Shown here in pieces: positions 1-5,199 of a stretch of 5,200 bases of DNA. Position 1 is the stretch's first letter. Every line of letters starts with the position of its first letter. Origin of the DNA: Bacteroidales bacterium (GTDB taxonomy: Bacteria > Bacteroidota > Bacteroidia > Bacteroidales > Azobacteroidaceae); NCBI GenBank assembly GCA_020860885.1, contig JAJBTS010000253.1, positions 1-5,200 on the forward strand, read 5' to 3'. A program made the translations under genes and the position numbers. The notes under the pieces are model-generated. The model saw only the letters and a list, made by a program, of their open reading frames with translations. It did no database searches and was not told the origin of the DNA.

Positions 1-153
1 CTTTTCTACTGTCATTTTTCGGTTAGAAGAATGAGTAGAAATAACATTTATAAGGTAATCGGAATCTGTAAAACAATTTAAGAATTCTCTGAGGTATGTT
101 TCAATACCGAAGCCATTGGTATTAGGCTCGTAAATCAAATATATATTTTTCAT
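1..153 (-). CDS. Glycosyltransferase (GT4-like), N-terminal part only
   Basis: Only the first 51 codons are in the window; the gene runs off the left edge with an open frame. The protein begins MKNIYLIYEPNTNGFGIETY. A short beta strand followed by a Gly-rich turn and an 'ETYLRE' helix is how many GT4/GT-B glycosyltransferases start (compare 'GGVETYIREL'), so a cytoplasmic sugar transferase is the best guess. From memory, it also resembles the TIGR04157 glycosyltransferases found beside predicted peptide natural-product genes in Bacteroidetes; I could not check this. The ATG overlaps the stop of the upstream gene as ATGA, which indicates translational coupling and fixes the start. The catalytic C-terminal half is outside the window, so donor and acceptor cannot be judged. 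Confidence 0.62.
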   Translation of the reverse strand, partial: MKNIYLIYEPNTNGFGIETYLREFLNCFTDSDYLINVISTHSSNRKMTVEK

Positions 154-1775
154 GATTCAATCATTTTTTTTAGTCCAAAACCGGCACAACCATTCTCTAA
201 CCCTAAAGCTGTGTTTTCTATTTCATTTATCACACTGTTTAATGGTACCACAGAACTGAGTAATATTTTTCCGTTGTTTTCCGCTGAAGAGTTGCAAAGG
301 GAAATATATTTTTTACTTATTTCCTTTATGGAATTTGCTTTCTTATCTTGCGAGTATTTATTGGCAATTTTTAGTAATTCCTCTAGAAACAGGGGATCGA
401 AAGGACTCTTTTTGTTTTTCTTTTTTGAAGATAGTAATCGCATGTAAACGTAATTCAATATACCTCCAATACCTTTTTTTATAGTCAGGTTTTGGATTCT
501 TAAAGGTGCATATTCCATAACCTTCTTATCTATTTCTTCCAGTATTTCATCGGTATTGCCTGTCATGAAACCATTTTGCACCAAATATTCCAATCCCCAT
601 CCTATACCGCATAATCCGGATTCCAAATCCAAGGGAGTAAGCCAATTAATCTGATCGTATATCTCGTCGAGTAATATTTCTGCAAATTCCTGGATTTTTT
701 TTGATTCTGCATATTTTGCGTAATGTGCAAAGAAGATAACAATTCCCATTTTTCCATTATACAATCCTAAGTCTTTAGTAAAACTGGCATTAAGCATTAA
801 ATGATTGGAAATACGTTTTAGAAGAGATTGTTTCTTATTGGATTGACTGACTAGGTTCCATTCGTAGATAGGATCAAAATTGACTTCGAAAATAGATTGG
901 TAATAAATCCGTAGCCGGTTAATCAGTTCCTTATTTTCTTCCAGGAGCGAAAGAGCATGATTATAATTATCTGCAGAAGCCAACTTAAATTGTGTAAAAA
1001 TATTTTTCTTTATGGTATCCGGTAATAGTAGCTCCGCAATCAACATTTTATTATAAGTGGTATCCAGGGTATCTATCCTGTAAGGAGCCGCGTCACGGTA
1101 AATATGACCTACCGTTATATCTTTTATCAGTTTGCACTTTCCTCCGCTTAGCCAGACTTTAAGACTCATATAAGTTTCATCACATCCGTAGTATCTTAAA
1201 CCTTGCAGGCCTTTAATGTATTCCCAAAAGCTTTTGCTACAAGCATAGGTTGCTCCGAGTACACAAGGTATCTCTTCTATAGGTTGATCAGCTTTAAGTT
1301 CTTTGGAATTCCATATAGCAGACAATAGGTTATTCTCTCCAGAAAAGTCAATGTATGCCCCGTAGGCTGAATGTGCAGGCCCATCATAAACTTCACCGTT
1401 TTTCTTGTATAATATCTTCGTTTGGCAGCACAGTAATAATTTTTCTTCTTCCTCTAATAAAGATATGATTCTATTGTGCCAGTGGTTGTCGTAAAATCTC
1501 ATATGACCGTCTAAAATCAGGAAATAAGGACTTTTTATCATAGATACTCCTAAGTCGCGGGAAGCAGCAACTCCTAATCGGTAATCGTTCCGGTGGTAGA
1601 GAGCATGGAAGTGGTAAGCTGTTTCTTCATAAGCGAAGCCATCGTTGGAATTGTCATCTATAAGTAAGATATCCACAGCATTACCGACCGTTTGCCGGAT
1701 ACTCTTCAAAGTATTTGCTATTTCGATTCCTTCGTTCAGGAAAGTTATTATTATCGTTAATTGATTGGAAGTCAT
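150..1775 (-). CDS. Fusion: polypeptide-GalNAc-transferase-like (GT27-like) domain plus short LanC-like domain
   Basis: This 541-residue protein has no signal peptide or membrane segment, so it is probably cytoplasmic. Residues 1-245 form a GT-A glycosyltransferase. There is an N-terminal strand 'LTIIITFLNE', a nucleotide-binding 'IDDNSND' (39-45), a metal-binding DxH 'LDGH' (88-91) in place of the usual DxD, and 'VGHIYRDAAPY' (222-232). The DxH plus the later His (H224) match the metal triad of polypeptide GalNAc-transferases (GT27), whose equivalent segments read roughly DAH and VGHVFRKATPY. Residues 250-320 are a probably helical linker. Residues 320-541 are LanC-like, with Gly-rich motifs 'GLYNGKMG' (337-344), 'GLCGIGWGLEYL' (387-398), 'GIGGIL' (435-440) and 'LENGCAGFGL' (526-535). 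This part is about half a normal LanC and shows no Cys/Cys-His zinc site, so lanthionine cyclisation is unlikely. The gene lies 37 bp after the upstream fusion gene and its stop overlaps the next start. The inferred role is sugar transfer to a peptide or peptide-like acceptor, with the LanC-like part perhaps holding the substrate. Confidence 0.85.
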   Translation of the reverse strand: MTSNQLTIIITFLNEGIEIANTLKSIRQTVGNAVDILLIDDNSNDGFAYEETAYHFHALYHRNDYRLGVAASRDLGVSMIKSPYFLILDGHMRFYDNHWHNRIISLLEEEEKLLLCCQTKILYKKNGEVYDGPAHSAYGAYIDFSGENNLLSAIWNSKELKADQPIEEIPCVLGATYACSKSFWEYIKGLQGLRYYGCDETYMSLKVWLSGGKCKLIKDITVGHIYRDAAPYRIDTLDTTYNKMLIAELLLPDTIKKNIFTQFKLASADNYNHALSLLEENKELINRLRIYYQSIFEVNFDPIYEWNLVSQSNKKQSLLKRISNHLMLNASFTKDLGLYNGKMGIVIFFAHYAKYAESKKIQEFAEILLDEIYDQINWLTPLDLESGLCGIGWGLEYLVQNGFMTGNTDEILEEIDKKVMEYAPLRIQNLTIKKGIGGILNYVYMRLLSSKKKNKKSPFDPLFLEELLKIANKYSQDKKANSIKEISKKYISLCNSSAENNGKILLSSVVPLNSVINEIENTALGLENGCAGFGLKKMIES

Positions 1776-1812
1776 AACTGAATAGGATTAATTAAATAAA
1801 ACTTAAATAATT

Positions 1813-3507
1813 TTATTGCGTTGCTTGTATTTGGTAGATGATATTTTTTAATTGATCGATATTGATGGTGTTTTTATTTGATAAATCAATAAGCGAATTA
1901 AAAAAGTCTACATAACCTTCTTCTTTCTCTGCCATATTTCCCAGAAAATAGTCTATATATTCCAATTGGATTTTCTTGCCAGAGGTTAGGGAAGCTTTAT
2001 AATTGACTACGGTCTGCTGTTTGTTAGAACGGCGGTAACGTAACAATACCATAGGAATATTTGCACAACGGAAGTTGGCTTTTATCAGGTCTACCCATAA
2101 TTTATAATCTTCGGCGCAGGGGTACCCGTAACTATACAAGTTTTTATTGTTTTTATAAACCGAATCCCGGAACATTACCGAAGGGTGAACCAATGAGCTA
2201 TGCAACAAAAGATTGGATTTAATTTCTTTATGATTAATAATGGTTCTTAGAATATGGTTCTGATTGCCGAAAAATTCTACCCAGGATCCACAGAAATCAA
2301 TATTCTGATGTCCTTCCATATAGTCGTACTGGGTCAATAATCTGTCGGGCATCATTACATCATCTGCATCCATCCGGGCAATGTAACGACCTCGGGCTTC
2401 ATTAATACCTCTATTCAGAGAATCAATATAATCATGTTTGTTTTTTATGAGCCTTATACGGGGGTCGTTGTATTTTTCGATATAGCTTACAGTCGAATCG
2501 GTAGAGCCATCATCCACTATGATAAATTCAAAATTCGGGAAAGATTGTTTCAATACACTATCGATGGCTTCTACTAAAAATTCCGGATTGGCATTGTATA
2601 CGGGCATGACTACACTTATTGCAGGAACGGAAGGTTTATCGATCCTGGATGGCTTATCCTTATAAATCTGAAGGTTCTTTATATCCAGTACTTCACGTTT
2701 TGCAGGTTTATCGCTCCAGAAAATTCTGTAATAAGAATCATCTATTTTTAATAAGCGGCCAAAATCAAAAGTGTAATTATTGAAAATATATTCTTCCTCA
2801 AGGTTAACAATACACTCCTGTTCTTTGTATTGGGAATCAATAACCATTGTTTTATTGGCACGGCCGGTGGACTTATAAGGCTGCATGAATAATTTGTTTC
2901 CATATTGTTTAACCTTGTTGTCCAGATTTTCATTATCGTAAAAGATTAAGGTGTTTTCTTTACTCATTTCTACCATATGTATTATATCCCGGTGTTGTTT
3001 TAAGAATATTCCCAGATAAAACTCATCGATGTCGCGTGGTAGAGGTAGTTTATTTTCTACTATGTAATTTAATTCTTCGTAGAAACTGTCACAAAGTAAG
3101 CGGAAATATTCGGTTTTACCTCCATAGAAAAAACCTCCTCCGTTGATTTCATTCCAGTAGGGACGGACTAAAATGAAATCATGATCAAAAAAGTTGTAAT
3201 AATCACCTATTGCAAAATCTGCGTCAATAAAAAAGATATAATCGTATTCATTCCATTTGTTTTGTTCACTCATGTAATCGTGAATCGTATTATTTTTAAG
3301 AAGAGTTGTATAAGGCCAAACAGTTGTCTTACAAGGTAAACTGGTAACTTCCTCGTTAACCTGACCTTCCCGGTCGGTGAATACATAAAAATCTACAGTG
3401 TTGTCCTGTCTGAAATATTTTTTATTGTAAGGAAAATAACGACCTACGGATTCAAAGTATATAGGATCTTTTCCTACGGCCATTGTAAATAATGCTATCT
3501 TTTTCAT
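1813..3507 (-). CDS. Fusion glycosyltransferase: GT6-like domain plus GT2 domain
   Basis: This 564-residue protein contains two glycosyltransferase domains and no signal peptide or membrane segment. Residues 1-225 resemble family GT6 (ABO / alpha-1,3-Gal(NAc) transferases): 'VGRYFPYNKKYF' (21-32), 'FYVFTD' (40-45), a DxD 'FIDADF' (93-98), 'GGGFFYGG' (123-130, compare GGFFGG of GT6) and 'RDIDEFYLG' (158-166), where the family has its catalytic Glu segment. About 70 residues of unrecognised linker follow. Residues 296-520 are a standard GT2 domain: 'ISVVMPVYNA' (297-306), 'VDDGSTD' (331-337), 'MDADD' (379-383), 'HPSVMF' (441-446) and the acidic 'AEDYKLW' (465-471). I chose the ATG at 3507 because upstream in-frame codons begin at a TTG (3543) that lies inside the promoter -7 element; protein similarity also begins at MKKIALFTM. 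It is the first gene of the operon. Two successive transfers by one polypeptide are likely; the sugars cannot be read from sequence. Confidence 0.87.
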   Translation of the reverse strand: MKKIALFTMAVGKDPIYFESVGRYFPYNKKYFRQDNTVDFYVFTDREGQVNEEVTSLPCKTTVWPYTTLLKNNTIHDYMSEQNKWNEYDYIFFIDADFAIGDYYNFFDHDFILVRPYWNEINGGGFFYGGKTEYFRLLCDSFYEELNYIVENKLPLPRDIDEFYLGIFLKQHRDIIHMVEMSKENTLIFYDNENLDNKVKQYGNKLFMQPYKSTGRANKTMVIDSQYKEQECIVNLEEEYIFNNYTFDFGRLLKIDDSYYRIFWSDKPAKREVLDIKNLQIYKDKPSRIDKPSVPAISVVMPVYNANPEFLVEAIDSVLKQSFPNFEFIIVDDGSTDSTVSYIEKYNDPRIRLIKNKHDYIDSLNRGINEARGRYIARMDADDVMMPDRLLTQYDYMEGHQNIDFCGSWVEFFGNQNHILRTIINHKEIKSNLLLHSSLVHPSVMFRDSVYKNNKNLYSYGYPCAEDYKLWVDLIKANFRCANIPMVLLRYRRSNKQQTVVNYKASLTSGKKIQLEYIDYFLGNMAEKEEGYVDFFNSLIDLSNKNTINIDQLKNIIYQIQATQ

Positions 3508-3540
3508 ATAATTTATTTTAATAGTTATTAGAACTTGATA

Positions 3541-3548
3541 CAAATGTA
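3541..3548 (-). promoter_or_regulatory. Bacteroidetes-type -7 element for the glycosyltransferase operon
   Basis: On the minus strand this reads TACATTTG, an exact match to the Bacteroidetes consensus TAnnTTTG. It would place the transcript start near 3534 and give a leader of about 25-30 nt before the ATG at 3507. No good TTTG -33 element is seen at the usual 19-21 bp distance, so the promoter may be weak or need an activator. The frameshifted HTH regulator just upstream is an obvious candidate, by inference. Confidence 0.55.
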
Positions 3549-3643
3549 AATGTGTACAGTCCGAAATTTTAGGAGTGAATATTTATTTATTAATTTTTTG
3601 TCTTAATCAGTAAAATCAAGGATAGATAATTTACTTCTTCAAG

Positions 3644-3846
3644 TTAATTATTAAAGATCTCTTCATGGAAAAATCCATTAACGAGTGTATCGTCATCAAA
3701 TACGAAATCATTTCTGTGTTTATCGCTATTAGTATAGATAGTGTTTTTTTCACTGGTGTTATTCCTGATTATACTGTACGTTTCTGCTGTTTGAGTTCTG
3801 TCTTTCTCGAATCCCAGATAGAATTTTGGAATATACGTATATATAC
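3644..3846 (-). pseudogene. Out-of-frame C-terminal continuation of the HTH regulator
   Basis: Read in the frame ending at the TAA at 3644, this stretch encodes 'IYTYIPKFYLGFEKDR' and then about 50 mostly polar residues ending in FHEEIFNN. The 'KFYLGF' segment looks like the F-x-x-G-F ending that closes the wing in related Bacteroidales HTH proteins, as I recall them. It follows naturally after '...HYSKEKASY' of the HTH gene, but in a different frame. Adding back one TA (or removing one base) at the (TA)4 run joins the frames into a protein of about 129 residues. The tail after KFYLGF is longer than I expect for the family and I do not recognise it. No convincing start codon serves this piece alone. 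Confidence 0.6.
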
Positions 3847-4031
3847 GATGCCTTTTCTTTACTATAATGAATGGGAGCAGACATTTCATATTTCAGAAAG
3901 GATATGAATTCAAATAAATTACTACGTGATATTTTTAGCTTTTCAGCTAATTCAGCAGGAGTTCCTGTGGCTTCTCTACGAATGAGATTGTCTAATCTGT
4001 CTAATTTTACTAAATCAACTAACCGTTTCAT
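3759..4031 (-). CDS. Short HTH DNA-binding regulator, probably frameshifted after residue ~64
   Basis: The 90-residue reading frame begins MKRLVDLVKLDRLDNLIRRE. Residues 5-50 form a winged-helix/HTH: 'LDRLDNLIRREATGTPAELAEKLKISRSNLFEFISFLK', where 'TGTPAELAEKLKIS' supplies the first HTH helix and turn and 'RSNLFEFISFLK' the recognition helix. Residues 53-67 ('PIHYSKEKASYIYVY') form the wing. This plan (poorly conserved start, TGTPxELAxxLxIS, API.Y...R.SY.Y) is common among small regulators of Bacteroidales. After residue 64 the protein becomes an unrelated, polar, Asn/Arg-rich tail, while the expected 'PKFYLGF' ending is found in another frame at 3844-3644. The gene is therefore either inactivated, encodes a shortened DNA-binding protein, or switches by slippage at the TA run. 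It sits upstream of the glycosyltransferase operon in the same direction, so local regulation is plausible. Confidence 0.72.
   Translation of the reverse strand: MKRLVDLVKLDRLDNLIRREATGTPAELAEKLKISRSNLFEFISFLKYEMSAPIHYSKEKASYIYVYSKILSGIRERQNSNSRNVQYNQE
3838..3845. repeat. (TA)4 run at the HTH frameshift point
   Basis: Four TA units lie in a local stretch with near-duplicate 'atatacg' units on the plus strand (3831-3837 and 3840-3847). This is exactly where the HTH frame must change to continue into the conserved C-terminal segment. Loss of one TA unit explains the shift. Confidence 0.6.
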
Positions 4032-4049
4032 ATTTTTTAAGTGTTAATA

Positions 4050-4081
4050 TACAAGTACGGTCAACCGTTTTAGCTGTCAAA
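4050..4081 (-). promoter_or_regulatory. Candidate promoter of the HTH regulator gene
   Basis: On the minus strand a TTTG (4081-4078) is followed after 20 bp by TACTTGTA (4057-4050). The spacing fits the Bacteroidetes layout TTTG-N19-21-TAnnTTTG, but the -7 box is imperfect (TACTTG rather than TAnnTTTG). It would start transcription roughly 10-15 bp before the ATG at 4031. Confidence 0.35.
4057..4068. promoter_or_regulatory. 12-bp palindrome, possible operator
   Basis: ACGGT-CA-ACCGT is a perfect inverted repeat with 5-bp arms. It lies between the two candidate promoter boxes of the HTH gene, a place where a bound repressor would block polymerase. The half-site AACCGTTT (4063-4070) recurs at 4021-4028 over the HTH start codon, 42 bp away. 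Autoregulation by the HTH protein is an inference. Confidence 0.3.
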
Positions 4082-4172
4082 GAGTAAAATATAAAAAGAT
4101 ATAATTACCTTTGTAAGCTTACTTGTATGTTTATAAGTATTTTAAATTTTGTTACTTTGCAAGGAGTATTTA

Positions 4173-4200
4173 AGGAAATGAGGTGGCAGCCTCATTTCCT
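4173..4200 (-). terminator. Strong hairpin downstream of the P-loop gene, likely terminator
   Basis: AGGAAATGAGG (4173-4183) and CCTCATTTCCT (4190-4200) form a perfect 11-bp stem with a 6-nt loop (4184-4189). The stem begins 17 bp past the stop codon at 4217-4219 of the minus-strand gene. In the minus direction it is followed by TTAAATACT, a poor U-tract. In the plus direction it is followed by CTTTT. Termination or 3' end protection is likely but not certain. Confidence 0.5.
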
Positions 4201-4205
4201 CTTTT

Positions 4206-4213
4206 AAATGAGG
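4206..4213. repeat. Third hairpin arm (AAATGAGG), alternative pairing partner
   Basis: AAATGAGGTG at 4206-4215 repeats the ten bases at 4176-4185. Its first eight bases can pair with CCTCATTT (4190-4197) to form an 8-bp stem that excludes the 11-bp hairpin. Such mutually exclusive stems are typical of attenuators, but this may also be simple local duplication. Confidence 0.4.
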
Positions 4214-4216
4214 TGC

Positions 4217-4936
4217 TTAGAGTCTTTTATTTACTGCTGTTTCAGTTTCAATTTTTATACTATCGAACTTATTTTCCTTTATTTTATTTGCTGTTATGAT
4301 GGCTTCTTTAGTAGATAGTATGGGACTAAGTTCTAAATGAGTAATGATCTTATTCAGTCGTTCTTCTAAACTTCCTTTTACTTCAAATACTTCCAACCCC
4401 AACTCCGTATAAGTCTTTTTGAGCAGGATTTCTGATTTTTGCCGGAATAATTCACTGGTGGGACGGTGCCCGTCCGGGTTAAAAGGAAATTCTACAGGCA
4501 AATGAATGATCTTGTCATAATGTTTTTTTGTGTATTCTTTTGCAATACATCCGAATCCATTTATTGTTTCGCTAAAAACGTTCCATCCTCTGTTATATAT
4601 TGCTTTATGCAATTTTATCTTCCAGGGTTTTTCTGCCGGATTAAGTCCTGTAGTCATCCGGGTGGTTCCATAAATCCATTCTTGTAGAGGGCAACCATCG
4701 GATATAAAAGAGTTTCCTATTTCTTTTTCCGTAATGATTCTTTCGGTAAATCTACGCATTCCTAATTCCATGAGTTCATGAAAATCACATTTTTCCAATC
4801 TCTTTCCAGGAAATGCAGTAGGTAATATTTCCCGCATGGTTCTGGCGTGAGTAACAGGAATTCCTGTCAATAAACTAAGGGCTAGCGCTGTTGTTGTTTT
4901 TCCCGTTGAATAAGTTCCACTAATTACAATTTTCAT
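4217..4936 (-). CDS. P-loop ATPase/kinase, NadR/AAA_28-like
   Basis: This 239-residue soluble protein opens with a beta strand and Walker A motif 'GTYSTGKTT' (7-15). 'SFISDG' (76-81) is a strand ending in an Asp at the Walker B position. 'YDKIIHLPVEFPFNPDGHRPTSE' (140-162), then 'LGLEVFEVKGSLEERLNKII' (179-198), match the layout of nicotinamide riboside kinase-type and AAA_28 proteins: hydrophobic strand, mobile acidic/basic lid with DGxR, then a C-terminal 'V.GS.EER' strand-helix. These families phosphorylate small molecules, so a kinase acting on a metabolite, nucleotide or natural-product intermediate is likely. The substrate is unknown. Residues 200-239 are a polar tail without recognised motifs. 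The ATG at 4936 lies 11 bp after the preceding gene's stop, so the two genes probably form one operon; the hairpin downstream separates them from the HTH gene. Confidence 0.72.
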   Translation of the reverse strand: MKIVISGTYSTGKTTTALALSLLTGIPVTHARTMREILPTAFPGKRLEKCDFHELMELGMRRFTERIITEKEIGNSFISDGCPLQEWIYGTTRMTTGLNPAEKPWKIKLHKAIYNRGWNVFSETINGFGCIAKEYTKKHYDKIIHLPVEFPFNPDGHRPTSELFRQKSEILLKKTYTELGLEVFEVKGSLEERLNKIITHLELSPILSTKEAIITANKIKENKFDSIKIETETAVNKRL

Positions 4937-4947
4937 AATACATTCAT

Positions 4948-5199
4948 TTAAATCTTATTAAGAACATCGCGTTGTGCTTTTTCCCATGCTGTTTTAGAAG
5001 AAATAATTGAAGGGAATTTCATATCGGTAGAAATGGTGTCCAGCACATCTACCAAAGCAGAATCTTTTTTAATGAAATATTTCGTTTTTGTATTTTTTAT
5101 CAAATCCATTAAATAATTGTCCACATCAACAGTAAGTTGATTTTCATTTTCTAAGGCGTCACTTATATGAATGATACAAGCATATTTACGATTGGCGTA
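4948..5199 (-). CDS. Unrecognised protein, C-terminal 83 residues
   Basis: The frame is open from the right edge to a TAA at 4948-4950. The visible part begins YANRKYACIIHISDALENEN and ends AWEKAQRDVLNKI. It is soluble and rather acidic to mixed in charge, with alternating hydrophobic positions typical of an alpha/beta fold ('KYACIIHIS', 'TKYFIKKDSALVDVLDTI'). I see no catalytic motif, zinc site or membrane segment, and I do not recognise the family. It lies just upstream of the P-loop gene and is likely cotranscribed with it. The start and most of the gene lie outside the window. Confidence 0.6.
   Translation of the reverse strand, partial: YANRKYACIIHISDALENENQLTVDVDNYLMDLIKNTKTKYFIKKDSALVDVLDTISTDMKFPSIISSKTAWEKAQRDVLNKI

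Larger units (their letters stand above)
4032..4216. other. 185-bp gap between the P-loop gene and the HTH gene
   Basis: This gap holds the hairpin region (4173-4213), the candidate HTH promoter and the 12-bp palindrome. It also has a plus-strand TACCTTTG (4106-4113) that matches the -7 consensus but has no -33 partner and no plus-strand gene to serve. The longest possible small frames here (9 and 17 codons) run through the hairpin and are not credible genes. No GG-leader precursor peptide was found. Confidence 0.5.

Noticed and set aside
211..447. Plus-strand 78-codon frame
   Set aside because: Lies wholly antisense inside the LanC-like region of the strongly supported minus-strand gene; Phe-rich, low-complexity shadow translation.
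2748..2933. Minus-strand 61-codon frame
   Set aside because: Out-of-frame shadow inside the GT6-GT2 fusion, in its linker region, without any recognisable motif.
3549..3643. Possible precursor peptide or terminator between the HTH remnant and the glycosyltransferase operon
   Set aside because: This 95-bp AT-rich stretch shows no credible small frame with a leader or Gly-Gly motif and no stable hairpin.
3665..3907. Plus-strand 80-codon frame
   Set aside because: Antisense to the HTH gene and its continuation, whose protein-level signal is clear; no plus-strand promoter or similarity supports it.
4151..4204. Plus-strand mini-gene: TTACTTTG box, AAGGAG, then a 9-codon frame at 4178
   Set aside because: The frame is made of the hairpin stem and is too short; the -7 box deviates from consensus and has no -33 partner.
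4466..4687. Plus-strand 73-codon frame
   Set aside because: Antisense within the P-loop gene; Cys/Phe-rich shadow without motif.
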